Source: Opisthocomus hoazin (lineage: Eukaryota > Chordata > Aves > Opisthocomiformes > Opisthocomidae). From it: a DNA stretch of 64,000 nucleotides. The DNA is taken from positions 1,007,001 to 1,071,000 of the forward strand of contig NC_134442.1 in NCBI RefSeq assembly GCF_030867145.1, given 5' to 3'. This document shows positions 33,901 to 47,072 of the stretch, in pieces. Every line of letters begins with the position of its first letter. Position 1 is the first letter of the stretch. The notes beneath the pieces were generated by a model, which ran no database searches, was not told where the DNA came from, and saw only the letters and a list, made by a program, of their open reading frames with translations. The translations under genes and the position numbers were made by a program.

Positions 33901-36072
33901 CAGGCGGTGGGGTGACGGCTCCAAGCACCCTCCCTGCCGTGGTGGGGCCCAGTGGCTGCCTGGGGACCTTTCCAGGCACAGACCTTTTCATAAGAAGGAA
34001 GTTCTCTTTTGCATACAGGCCAGAAAAATGCAGGTCCTCCTGCCACACCTGATGGAGGTCCTGCAGAAGGGTAATGAACATATCAAGACAAAGGCCCTGG
34101 TTGTTACCCAGAACATAATGGGTCGCCTGAAGAAGAGGGAGGCCAGCTCCGTCGCTGTGCAGCTGGCAGAGAAGCTCCTACCGCTCTTTGATGAGGTGAG
34201 GCTGATGGGGCAGCCTGAGCCCCGCAGATGGGCACTGGGCAAGCGCAGCTGCCCTTCAGCCCAGCCCTGCGAGCAGCGCTTGGAGCAGCCTCTTCTCCTC
34301 TGCTTTCTGCCCCGGGCTCCTGTGGGATGGCTTCGGGTTCTGCAGCCCAGCCCAGCTTCTCCCTGGCAGCTGCTCCCAGAGCCCTGAGGGCTGCCCAGCT
34401 GCACTGCGGGGCAGGAGCAGACGTTCTCCCCAGACCCCAAGGCAAGGGGCTGAGGCTGAGCTGGTGGGGCATGGCCCGGAGGCATTGCTGAGCACCAGCC
34501 CCCTGGTCTCCTCCTCAGCCCGTCCATGGGGAGCTCTTCTCCAGCATGGCTGGTGCCGCTGGTGGGGAGTGCTGGGTGTCTGGGAGAGCGCTCTGAGGCA
34601 CAGGCTCTGCCTGGAGGAAATCTCCTGAGTGGCCTTTCACGAGCCCATGGCCGTTCAGCTGTGGCTGCAGGTCTGGCCCACAGCTCCCGTGAGCAGAATC
34701 CGACTCGGGAGCACCTCCCCTCCCATCAGCCATGCTAACGCTTCTGCTCACATTGGGCAGAGAGCTACTGTTGCTGAAGTCCTGCTGTGCTTCTCCCTGC
34801 CAGGAGTTCAGCCAGCTGAGAGAGCTCTCCATCAGCCTCTTCAGAGACCTGATGAAGACTGTGCGGGGGAACAACAAGAGGCGGATGAAGACCAATGAGC
34901 GAATGGGCCTGCTCCCGCTGTTCTTGCGCATGAGTGACCAAATGCAGAGCGTGTCCAAGGTACAGCTGTCAAAGCTCAGCAGTGGTGCAGGGAAGAGAGC
35001 CCCAGCCGCGTGGGCCAGGGCACGTCCCAGCTTCCTAAGGGTGGGATTGGCCCAGGAACAAAGCCAAGAGTGGGGGACGCCAAGTCTCCTTCCCCGGCCA
35101 TGGTGCCATCTCTCATTTTCTGCTGCTCTGCAGGCCTCCGGGGAAGCCCTCCTGGCTGCGGCGAAGCTCCTCAGGTGGAAGCAGCTCAAGCGCCTGGTGT
35201 GGACCCAGCAGGCGTGGAGGATCGGCGAGTGCTTGGTGAGGACAACCCCCAAGCCTTCGGGCCCAGGCTGGGTGAGGGCTGCTCCCTGGGTCTCAGCAAC
35301 GGTGGGTGCTGGAGGAGGGCCTGCTCCGGCCTGCCGGGGAGGCTCTGCGATGTGGCCATGTCCATGTGCTCTCTGCAGCTGGCGTGGGACAGGAGCAGGG
35401 CTGAGGAATACCTGGAGCAGAGCCTGCCGTACCTGCGGGATGCCCAGGCCCCCGTGTGAGAGGCGGCCATCAGGTTCATCGGTGAGCCACCGCCCCCGGT
35501 CCCTCTCTGGGCAGCCTGGCCCCAGCCCCCGCCGCTGCGCTGGCAGCGAGGAGCATCCCTGGGGCTGCCGGAGCCCCGGCTGCCCCGTGCGGGGCCTGGG
35601 CCTCCCTCTGCCCCGCTGCCCATGCCGGTGGGCTTGGGGGCACCTTGCTCAGCCCCCCTTGGCTGCTGCTCCTCCCGGGGGTCACCCTGTTGAGGGGGTG
35701 AGAGCGTGCAGCCGAGCCGGCAGGGCCGGGGGCTTCGCTGCCGGCAAGGTGCTGGGGAGCGGGGGGTCTGACGCAGCTTTGTGCCTAGGGCTTGCTGCAC
35801 GGCCCCTGGGGATGCAGAACAGGGCGATGGTCTGCGAGATCTGCAGCGGTGAGTAGGGAGCCTGGTCTGGAGGGGATGCCGGGGGGTCTCTGCAGGCACG
35901 GGGGCTCATCTCGGCTCTGTTTCTGTCGGTCACAGCCATGCAGACCCTGAAGGAAGACTGCGAACCCTCCGTCCGTGCCCTGGCATATCAGACCATCCAC
36001 ATCCTGAGCTCTCCCTGGGCGCAGCCAACATCGAGATGGACCCTGCGAGCGCTGTGCTTCTGGCGCCGCTGA
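30951..36072 (+). pseudogene. Maestro heat-like repeat (MROH) gene, 3' eleven exons, disrupted
   Basis: Exons 30951-31040, 31437-31544, 31974-32127, 32705-32787, 33224-33706, 34019-34195, 34804-34959, 35134-35235, 35379-35481, 35789-35848 and 35936-36072 join in compatible phases to 1653 bp. Diagnostic segments are TLKAMYTMLEELVLNCPA, TLGKYLHPSERT, QVASSVMDVVMEDPDLWLMD, LRDLMKTV-type HEAT helices, RAEEYLEQSLPYL and VRALAYQTIHIL. The product would be a HEAT-repeat solenoid. Defects: a TGA at 35457-35459 where paralogues have CGA (arginine); a TAA apparently formed at the 32127/32705 junction; a GC donor after 33706; and loss of the HEAT exons normally between WLMD and ARKMQVLL (only 312 bp separates them). 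Exon 33224-33706 is expanded by a 34-residue repeat. The 5' half of the family is absent; CCDC81-like exons lie directly upstream. AATAAA is at 36117. Scored as a pseudogene, possibly still transcribed. Confidence 0.85.
33224..33631 (+). repeat. 102-bp in-frame tandem repeat inside an MROH exon
   Basis: Four units start at 33224, 33326, 33428 and 33530, each exactly 102 bp (34 codons). Each opens TLGKYLHPSERT (or a close variant), followed by IPSVSESRDTTIYQ and an MSERRDT linker. The period preserves the MROH frame, and the array runs into the conserved QVASSVMDVV segment. Confidence 0.97.
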
Positions 36073-36116
36073 ACCGGGCAGTGCGGCAGCTCCTATTGGG
36101 ACCGCGGCTCTGTTTC

Positions 36117-36122
36117 AATAAA
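36117..36122 (+). terminator. MROH polyadenylation signal
   Basis: AATAAA lies 45 bp after the MROH stop codon. Confidence 0.7.
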
Positions 36123-36259
36123 GCTGGTACAACAAGCCCAAACCCCCAGTGTCCTTCAGATGTGCAGCGCCCTGAGCGTGCTGAGCGGACAGCGTCGCTC
36201 CTGGCCTCTCCCGCTACCTGCAGGACAGCTCATCCCTCGGCACAATGTGGCTGTCGTTG

Positions 36260-36800
36260 TGTTTGACACATTGACCCCTCGGCTAGGCTTTCCCCCAAAA
36301 GTCGCTGGGTTTGCTCCCCCCTGGAGAAGTCTCTTCTTTAGCAGGGCAGGGAGAAAATGGTACATGGCAGCACCCACGGAAGCAGGGTTGCCTGGAGAGC
36401 GTCCCGATGCCATCACTTCGCAGCAGCCCACGGCAGCACAGCGCACGCTGACCCCGGGTGTCCTTGCAGCAAAGCCCCAGCTGCCCCCACTGGAGCACAG
36501 AGACCCGGCGGGGAGGAGGAGGGGAAACACTTGAGGCAGCCTGCCCCCTCCCCAGACACCCCCGGGCACGGAAAGGCCCCGCGCCCTGCCAAGCCGTCGA
36601 GTCGCCACTCGTGCCGCGGTGCAGAGGCGGCCACCTCCTGCGTGCTCTGGGATGGCGCAGCCTTGTCCTGAGCCGGGGAAGATTCCCTGTGCCTCAGTCC
36701 AGAGTCCTCACCTGCAAAGTCTCATTTTCCGGTCCCAAATCCTCATTTAAGGGGCCCCAACCTGTCTGTTCTTGCCCACAGCCGCGTATTTCCCTGTCCC
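36260..36800. repeat. Four-copy flank module, copy 3 (reversed)
   Basis: Reverse orientation of 1300-1900, immediately downstream of the MROH 3' end. Since copies 1 and 4 occupy the same place relative to minus-strand MROH fragments, the MROH 3' end and this flank were duplicated together. Confidence 0.8.
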
Positions 36801-36844
36801 ACGTCACCGCTCTCCACAGCTTCCCCAGGAGGGGACGTGAGAGG

Positions 36845-37040
36845 GAGGTGCTGAGCTCTGCTGCTGGGGTCCAGGGACAGGATGCGTGGGAACGGCTCAG
36901 AGCTGTGTCAGGGCAGGTTCAGCTGGGCACGAGGATCCGTTTCTGCACCGAGAGGGCGGCCGGGCGCTGGGACAGGCTGCCTGAGAGGCGGTCGGTGCCC
37001 CCGGTCTGTCCGTGCCCAGGAGCCCTTTGGGCAGTGCCCT
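36845..37040 (+). mobile_element. CR1 3' UTR remnant, right arm
   Basis: Plus-strand copy of the remnant at 16740-16935, with the GGTCCAGGGACAGGATGCGT and GACAGGCTGCCTGAGAGG blocks and no tail. Confidence 0.65.
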
Positions 37041-37246
37041 CCATGCTCTGCTGTCAGGCCGGGCCAGCCCTGCAGGGCGGGCGGTTGGACGGGGCGATGG
37101 CTGCCGCTCCCTCCCCAGCGGAAGCTCCCTGCTCTGCCGTGCCCACAGGGTCACCGCGAGCACCCAGCCCACCCTGTGGAGTTCATCACCACATCGCCTG
37201 GGAGCAGGGCAGGCACCGGAGGAGGGGAGAGCGGCCCCTCAGGCAG

Positions 37247-37500
37247 CCAATAGCGGAGAGCAGCACCTCAGGGGAGGGTGGGCCCCACACCATGGCAGAG
37301 CGACAGCCCAGGTAGCCAATCAGAGGTCACATTTCAAATGAAGGGCAGGCACCCAGCAAGGCAGCCTGAAAGCAAAGGGGGCCAATCAGAGGCAGCGTCA
37401 CCTCAGGGGAGGAGACTGACAGCCCTCCCGACCTCTGCCGGCCAAGACTACATGGGAAGGAGGCGGGCCCCGATTGCAGCCAGGCCCAGCTTCACCATGG
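37247..37500 (+). promoter_or_regulatory. Triple CCAAT-box promoter-like block, right arm
   Basis: CCAAT boxes at 37247-37251, 37316-37320 and 37382-37386, GC box AGGAGGCGGGC near 37460, and ATG in ACCATGG context at 37497. It is the mirror image of 16270-16525. The downstream 46-codon frame ends at 37637. Confidence 0.5.
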
Positions 37501-37896
37501 CTCCTGTGGGGCCTGCCCCGAGGCCGAGCAGCCCCTGGACCAGGCCCAGGGCCCCTCCTCCCCCCTTCCACCGCTCCTCTCTGTCTCCTCTGCACCCCCC
37601 AGCTGTCCCCGTGTTCTGGAACCCCCCGTCTCCGTGATGCTGAGGCCGCCGGGGTGGCGGTGGGGTGGACAAGGCTGGGTGGGGGTGATGCTTGCCCTGG
37701 GGCCATCGCCTCCCCCACATCCCCTCCCCGCAGCCCCAGCGACCCCGCAGCAGCCTGCAGGGTGGTGAGGAGGGGCAGGACGTGGCTGCCGTCCAGCGTC
37801 TGCCCTGAGATGGCGAGGACGGGGGGAATGTGGGGCTGGGGTCTGCCCCCCGAAGCAGGGGCGTCCCAGGGCTGATGCTCTCCCCCATCCCCACAG

Positions 37897-38100
37897 CTCC
37901 TGCACATCATCTCCTTCCTGACGCTGCCCGCCCTGCTGAGACGGGGCCAGACCTGCCCTTGCCTCCACGAGGGCTGCGACAGCGAGGCCGCCTGCACCTC
38001 CTCTGCACCGCTCTCTGCCTCGCCGCCGCCAGTGCCCGCCCTTGCAAGAGGGCCACCATCCTCAGCTGTGAGTCTGTCATTGCCAAGGGACGGGGTGGGG
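37897..38100 (+). other. Candidate exon, right arm
   Basis: Acceptor CCCCATCCCCACAG then LLHIISFLTLPALLRRGQTC, the mirror of 15872-15690. No recognised family. The frame stays open into the 21-bp array, with no convincing donor. Confidence 0.3.
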
Positions 38101-38109
38101 GTGGCGCTT

Positions 38110-39020
38110 GGTCTCCAGGACTCATCTTTAGTGTCCAAACTTTTATTGTAGGTTTTAATGCCTTTTTTTTAGGACCCAAATCCTCATTGCTATGGTACAA
38201 ATCCTCATTTCTAAGTTCCAAACCCACCTTTTAAGGTTTAAAGACTGATGTTAAGGGCTCAAAGCATCATTTTGAAGGTGCAGAGCCTCCTTTTCAGAGT
38301 CCAAAGCATTGTTTATAGGGTCCAAAGTCTCCATTTGTGGACCCAACCCTCATCTTTAGCTTCAAAAGCCTGCTTTTCAGGAGCCAAAGCCTCCATGTAG
38401 AATCGAAACTGCTCCTTTAGACTTAGAAGTCTTGTTTGTTTAATGTCCCAAGCTTCATTCTGAGGGTCTAAAATCCCATTTTAACAGCACAAAGCTCTGA
38501 TTTTCAAACCCAAAGCATCACTTCAGGGCTTAAAACCATCAGAATTTCAGGGTTCAATGCCTCAATGTAATTTCCAAAGCCCCATTTTCAGAGCCCAATG
38601 TTGCATTCTTAAGCCCCAAGCCATCCTTTGGCGGGTCTAAACTCTACTTTGAAGGGTCCCAAGCCCTCTTTTACACCTGAAAGCCTCCACTGGAGTGCCC
38701 AGAGCCCTCTATTTGGGACGAAATCTCCATTTCTGGAGGCCATGGAGGAACCAAGTCATTCCCCTCCTTTTCTGGGTCTAAAGCGTTCTTTGTAGCATCT
38801 AGCCCATCCTTTTGAGTGCCCAGAGCCCCATTTTCAGGGCTGAAGCCCTCATTTATGGGATCCAAACCTGTCTTTTATCACTCACAACCTTCTTTTAGGG
38901 CCCACAGTTCCATTTTGAGGGTCCTAACTCTCATTTTGGAGGCAGAAAGCCTCTTTTTAGGCTCCAGAGCTATATTACTAGCATCCAAAGCATCATTTTG
39001 ACTTTCCAAAGTCTTAGCTT
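38110..39020 (-). repeat. 21-bp degenerate minisatellite, right arm array 2
   Basis: Mirror of 14750-15655, with unit cores appearing as AGGGTCCAAAGCCTC on the plus strand. Confidence 0.9.
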
Positions 39021-39024
39021 TGGT

Positions 39025-39890
39025 GGCAGAGCAGAGAGCAGCCTGGTCCCACTGAGCGCAAGGCTGCTCTCCTGCCTCGGCTGCCCTCTGCCCGCCGTTG
39101 CTCTGCACACCGCTGCCCACGCGATGACCCACAGAGGTCCCTTCCAACCCCTAACACACCGCCCTGGCAGTTTGCCTGTGGAGCGCTGGGGACAGCTGCC
39201 CAGGGGAACGGGGAGATGGCTCTGCCCCGTCCTGCTGTGAGAGCAGGGCTCGGCCCTGGTGCTGAGGGCACTGAGCGTCTGCCTTGCTGCTCTCCAGCTC
39301 CTCCGGCGTGCGTGGAGCCCTCCGTCACCAGGCATGGGATGTGTGCGGCTCCAGCGTACGCACCCGTGGGTGTCCCAGGGCACACGTGGAGATCCCGCCT
39401 GGACCCGGGGAGTGACAGCTCTGCAGCCGCTCGTTCAGGCGAGGTGAGCACGCTTTGTTTTTGCTCTGCGTTAGTGGGGCACGAAGCACTCAGCCCAGCC
39501 CTTGAGCGAGCTGTGCATGCTTTCAGCCAGCTGGCACTTGTGCCGCTGCTCAGGAGAGCCCCTGCAGGTGAAATTGCCGCCTTGGCTTGAAAAACAGGCC
39601 AGCACATCCCTGCTCTTGGGCTGTTGTCCTCTGCCCTCGGTGATTCCTGCCCTGGCAAGTCCAGGAGACGCCTCTGTGAATGCCCGCCTGTGCAGTGCGT
39701 GTCCTTCTGGCCTGGGGCCTGTCAAAGCAGATCTCCCTGCAGCTAAGTGATGGCTGGGAAATGCGTACCCTTGCAGCCCCAGTGTCTTCCAGTGACAACC
39801 TGCTGGTCAGCTGAGTCCCCAGGGCTGGCTCAAAGCCTGCACAGTGGGACGCAACTGCTGCCTCACAAGACCTCTTTCTGTCCTACAAGA
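39025..39890. other. Non-repetitive insert between the right-arm 21-bp arrays
   Basis: Mirror of 13880-14745. A plus-strand frame runs 39216-39590 (124 codons) with no recognised domain. A substitution removes a stop seen in the left copy, so the frames differ slightly between arms, which argues against strong coding constraint. Confidence 0.4.
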
Positions 39891-39904
39891 GGTCGATGGT
39901 GATA

Positions 39905-40745
39905 GCACCATCTGGAGGGCACAAAGCCTTTTTTTAGGGTCCAAACCCTCCTTTGCAGGGTCAAACCCTCATTGATAAGTTGCAAGCTTCGCTTTTACAA
40001 TTCACAGACTCTTATTAAGGGACCAAAGCATTCTCTTGAAGGCCCAAAGTCTGATTTGAGTGTCAAAGGGCTCCTTTTTAGAGTCCAAAGCCTTATTTGT
40101 AGGGTCTAAAGTCTCCTTTCATGGCACCAAAGCCTCATTATCTGGATCCATAGCCTAATTTAGAGGATCCAGTCGGCAAGCTGGAGGGTCCAAAGCCTCA
40201 TTTTAGCATCCAAACTGCTCATTTTGGGTACAAAGCCTCACTTGTTTAATGACCGAAGCCTCATTTGGAGGCTCCAAAGACCTGTTTTTAGCATACAGAG
40301 CCCTAGCTTTTGGCACCAAAACATCATGTGAGGGCAAAAGTCCTGATTTGAGGGTTCAGCATCTCATTTTCATTTCCAAAGCCTTATTTTCACATCCCAA
40401 CGCCCCATGCTTCAGGCCCAAACTCTTTTTTGGAGAGTCCAAAGTCTCATTTCTAGGGCCAAACCCCTCTTACAGCTCTAGGCCTGCACTGGAGTGTTTC
40501 GTTTTATGGGGCAACAGAGGAACCAAGAGGTTCCCCTCCTTTGCAGGGCCCAAAGCGTCATTTGTAGACACTCTCCATGCATTTTAGATCCCAGAGCCTT
40601 ATTTGCAGGGCTGAAATCCTCATTTTTTTGGGTCCAAAGCTGTCTTTTATTAGCCATAGTCTTTCTTAGGGCACACCGTTCCCTTGTTAGGGTTTAAACC
40701 CTCACTTTCAGAGCAGAAAGCATCTTTTTAGGATCCAAAGCTCTA
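39905..40745 (-). repeat. 21-bp degenerate minisatellite, right arm array 1
   Basis: Mirror of 13030-13875. Confidence 0.9.
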
Positions 40746-41255
40746 TTGGTAGTGACCTCCCCAGGGCCAGGACTCTGCGCTTCCCCTTGCTGCACTTGTT
40801 GGGGCTCTGCTGGGGCAGGGTGCGACCCTGGGCTGGTGCAGAGAGCAGCACCACGTCGTGACTCTGTGCAGGAGCAGGGTTTTGGGTGCCACCGTCGCGA
40901 GGCTGCGCCCAGCAGTGCAGGCTGGTCGGGGAGCAGCGCCCCGAGACGTGGGGGCAGAGGGTGCGGGAAGAGGGGGACAGGCGTGGGGTGCTGAGCGATG
41001 GGGCACGGGCTGGCCCTGGAGCCCCCCGGGCTGGAGACATCTGCCCCGGGACCAGCGCAGAGCTGCAGGCCTGGAGCTGGGCAGCACTTGCCTTGGGGGA
41101 GAACAACAAAATAGTGCCTGGCACGCGCAGAAGGACCCCTCAGCGTTCACATCCCACCCCTCCCTGTAAAAGAAAAGCTAAAAAGGGTGAGGACAGCAAA
41201 GCCATCTGCACTGTTGGTAACACTGAGACTTTTTCTGTCATTTGCATGCGATTCT

Positions 41256-41815
41256 TTTATTTGGCTAATGGGATCTGGGAGCCCTTGAGGTGGCCCTGCG
41301 TGTGGCGCAGCTGGTGGCCCAGTCCTGGTTCGGCCGTCTGGCGACGGCCCCTCCAGGGTCCCTGGTGTGGTGCTGGCCTCTTGTTGGCTGGAAAGTCCTC
41401 GGAGCTGCTGGTGCTCCTCTTTGGGTGTGGCCGTGGCCCCCCGGGGGCGTTCCCTGCCCCAGCTGGTAGTGGAGGGCCTGGGCACAGCCTCCCCAGGCTC
41501 CTCCTGGGGCTCTTCTTGCTCCGTGGGGATGGCAGCGGGAGCAGCGGGGCAGCTGCCAGGTGCCCACCAACAGCGGCGCATGAGGTGCCGAGGAGCTCGT
41601 CCGTGCCAGATCTCGCAGGGCTGCCGGGGGAGGCAGAAACCCTCCTCAGGAGGCAGCAGGGCCGGGGGCATCTTGGTCAACGTGGCCATGACGGTGTCTT
41701 CCACCATGGCTGCCTCCAACCCCCTGTTGTCAAAGATCTGCTCCAGCTCCTGCTGGACCCAGGGCTGCAGGGTCTGCAGGAGCATTGGGTGGTTCTGGAA
41801 AAGGTCCATCCCATT
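41256..41815 (-). pseudogene. TOPORS-like C-terminal relic, right arm
   Basis: Mirror of the left relic. It encodes LLQTLQPWVQQELEQIF, then QEEPGEAVPRPSTTS, with the basic PKRSTSSSEDFPANKR tail in a shifted frame. The polyadenylation signal reads TTTATT at 41256-41261 on the plus strand. Several replacement differences from the left copy (for example VEDTVMATL against VDDTVMAML) and the same frame problem suggest both copies decayed from an already broken ancestor. The Topors-like assignment is tentative. Confidence 0.4.
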
Positions 41816-41879
41816 CGGGGTACAATATAATACAGACAATAATAAACTGTATAGCGCAGTCCCATACCTACCATACCCA

Positions 41880-42015
41880 CGATACCCACAATGGCTGCAA
41901 AACAATAAAAACTACACAATACGTACTGTACAGAGCAATGCATACTCTACATACAGTAATCTACATGCAACATATTATAAAACAAAATACCTTAGAAAAC
42001 TAAACACTCGAGAAT
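41880..42015 (-). repeat. Satellite tail at the end of the right arm
   Basis: ACAAT/ACATA-type pentamers, the complement of 11757-11868 plus flanking bases. The array is cut off at the arm end. Confidence 0.85.
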
Positions 42016-42017
42016 GA

Positions 42018-42057
42018 CCAAGCGCCACCCCCACCCCTTCCCTTGGCAATGACAGAG
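42018..42057 (-). repeat. 40-bp templated fragment at the block I breakpoint
   Basis: CCAAGCGCCACCCCCACCCC and TTGGCAATGACAGA are an inverted copy of about 38075-38115 (and a direct copy of about 15653-15692 in the left arm). It sits exactly at the right end of block I. Confidence 0.85.
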
Positions 42058-42660
42058 CCAGCATGGAGCGTGCTCCATCTGTGTTTCGCTGTGCTTTGTG
42101 CAGGACAGGATGGCAGTGTTTGGCTATGCTTGGTTGATTTGGCTTGCACATCCCTGCTTGCCTGCCGCGGCTGTAAGCAGATTGGCTCTTCAGCCCCCAA
42201 CCAGGTGCCTACTGCCTGTAGTAGTTCCGTTCTGCGGTGTCAGTTTCTTTGGGAAGGACCTGGTGGCAAGTGGCTGCGCAGAGCGGGGTGGCAGTGAACT
42301 TCCCAAAGAGGCTATGGTGCCACACTTGGTTTTCCCGGCTAGCTGTTAGCAGGCAGCACTGGGAGGCAGGCGCTGCTGCCTGCCACGAGGTCTGCAGAGC
42401 CTCGCCCCGCAAGCAGAGCATTCAGCGGGGGTCTGCTGGGGGTGTCCGAGCCCAGCTTCTGCCTCCCCTCCTGCTCGGAACCCTCCATGTTGCCCGCCCC
42501 CCCCTAGAATCCACCGTGCCCAGCACCCGGAACCAGCCACTCTGTGACATCAGCCACGGGGCCAAGGGTTCCCTGGGCAGCGGGACTGCTGCAGGCACTA
42601 CGTCGGCTGCTGCACTGCTGGCCACCAGCTCTCGCTTCTTGCAGCTGCCACGTGCCGCTG
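42058..42660 (+). promoter_or_regulatory. Acrosin upstream region
   Basis: This is the 600 bp before the acrosin ATG and is single copy in this window. A CRE-like TGACATCA is at about 42544-42551, 120 bp before the ATG; such sites are used by CREM in spermatids. A GATTGG (inverted CCAAT) is near 42180. No TATA box is obvious. Regulatory function is inferred. Confidence 0.35.
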
Positions 42661-42666
42661 GCAGCC

Positions 42667-45151
<2,485 letters not shown>

Positions 45152-45279
45152 GGAGCAGGATCAACAGGAACCAGCTCAGGCTGCACTGGACCATGATGAT
45201 TTCCTTCTGGGGCAATGCCTGCTGCTCCAAAGGCAGCCTCAGCATCAAAGGCCTGCTCTGTGCTGCCCGCTCTCCTCCC

Positions 45280-45683
45280 TGTGGAGGATGAAGCATTAAA
45301 GGACTGGGGACATGTGAGCAATCCAGCATTTCTCTAGAAGGCCATGAAGCCTTAGCCTAAGGCCGCAGAGCCTTAGCATAAGGCCGCAAGGGCATCCAGA
45401 CGACAAACTGCAGTTGGAATGAGGAAGTAAGAATGCAGAGACAAACAACTCCCAGATGCCGAAGAGGAACTTGCCGCCTGCAAGAAGGCCACGAGCACTG
45501 CGCGTGAGCTAGTGATGCACACCAATCATAATCGAGTTACTATGTGAGTTAAATTGATTATCACCAATGGGGAATCGCCGCGTATGTAGTGGGGAATATA
45601 AAAGTGAGCTATCTGAGGCTAATAAACGGCTTGTACGTGATCACATTGATCATCGTGTCGAGTCCGGTTCTTCCTCCGCAACA
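45280..45683 (+). mobile_element. Solo LTR downstream of acrosin (alpharetrovirus-like)
   Basis: 404 bp from TGTGGAGG to CCGCAACA, flanked by CCTCCC (45274-45279) and CTTCCC (45684-45689), a 6-bp target duplication with one mismatch. It has a TATA box (ATATAAAA near 45596), AATAAA at 45621-45626, and a GTCGAGTCCGGTTCTTCCTC U5 end characteristic of avian alpharetrovirus and EAV-type LTRs. The left arm has the empty site near 18655. No retroviral genes are present. Confidence 0.85.
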
Positions 45684-46085
45684 CTTCCCAGTGCACACAA
45701 ATGCTGAAGCTGACTTAGTTCTTGGAATAAAGTTGCCAGGTTTCACAGTTAACCGTGCCTGAGTCCAATTCACTCTCGTGCGCAAGGCAAGCATTTCCAC
45801 GCCTAGCAAAATGGGGCTGCAGGCAGTCAAGGAGGGCACAAAGGGCAAGAGTCGCTCAGCAGGGCTGACACCATGCCTGGTCAGACAGGAGCGTGCTCAG
45901 AGCCACCGTGGCATGAAGAAGACTGGCACATTGAGGCTAGAAAGAGGATGCAAAATAATGATGTGACATGCAGACAACTCTGGGGATGATGATTAGGACC
46001 TGGTTGAAGCCTTTGCTAAATGGAAAGATGAAAGAAAGCTGGCAGGAGTTACAGTGCCATGAGGAAGAGCCAGATGTCACCAGAA

Positions 46086-47072
46086 GTTAAGGGGGAATGG
46101 TGTGAGAGGTGGCCAGACTTCAGCAATATCTGAAGGAAGAGCCGGGGTCATTCTGGGGAGAGGACTCTGGCAGGGACAGCTGTAGCCAGGAAACCACTGC
46201 AGTAATGCCACGCAAGGCCAAGATGACCTAGCTAACAGCCCCTGAAAGACCCAATCTGTTCCCAGATGTGACAGACCTGGGAGCAAGGGGGACTAGTAGG
46301 CGGGGCTAGGTCCCTTGATTGGGAGGAGACAAGGGCAGAGAAAGTGAGGAGCCAAGGAAGTCGAGGGGGATGAATAAGTGTGGAAAATGGAGAGAAGGAG
46401 GGGTCAAGAAGCTCGTCCTTGAGCATAAGCAAAGTGCCGGTTGCTTTGCTTGTTTGGCTGAACCCTGTCCCTACTCCCCACAGCCTGTCCGACCTTCTTC
46501 TTGAGAGCCATTCCACATCCTTTTCTGTGTGGCCCCGCTCTGTACCTGCTAGAGGGGTGGGTCTAGCGGCCTGGCTGCTGGCGATGGCAGAAGGGAACAC
46601 AGGTCATAGGGACCCCGCAGTTGGAAAGACCGAGTGTCTCGGGCCAGCTCCTGGTGGGAGCGTTGTGTGCGTGCGCAGTGCACTAGCGAACCTGAAGCTG
46701 GCCTAGCTCTCGAGCAAGAGGACAGAGACCTTTTCAGTCCCGTGGGTGGCATGTGGCTGCAGCCTACCTGACTGATCAGCCCCAGCATTCACAGACCTTA
46801 CAAGAGGACCAGGCCTGCCAACCACCGGCCACATCTCCACCTGCTGGAGTCAGGAAGGACTTGGAGGTGCTTGACCACGCATACCCCGAACTGCTTCCCA
46901 CCTAGGCACGTCCCCTCTGCACTACCTGTTTGGGGGCTGTGGTGATTAGGGACAGGGCTCAGCCAAACAAGCAAAGCTGTCTCTGCCAGAGTGCTCTCCC
47001 CAGAATGACCCCAGCTCTTCCTTCACATATTGCTGAAGTGTGCCCACCTCTCACACCATTCCGTCTTAACCA
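46086..47072. repeat. Imperfect inverted repeat, 1 kb span
   Basis: 46086-46165 is the reverse complement of about 46980-47072 (GGTCATTCTGGGGAG against CTCCCCAGAATGACC, GTTAAG against CTTAAC). Inside it, 46443-46472 pairs with 46948-46977. The outer arm also occurs near 18192-18270. The interior has no recognised coding sequence. It could be an unclassified element or nested rearrangement. Confidence 0.6.

Larger units (their letters stand above)
36330..42015. repeat. Inverted duplication block I, right arm
   Basis: Reverse complement of 11757-17430. Homology ends at 42015, where the satellite tail abuts a 40-bp fragment copied from inside the same arm. All sub-features are mirrored in order. 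Confidence 0.95.

Noticed and set aside
45295-45300. ATTAAA as the native acrosin polyadenylation signal
   Set aside because: It lies inside the solo LTR that is absent from the left arm.
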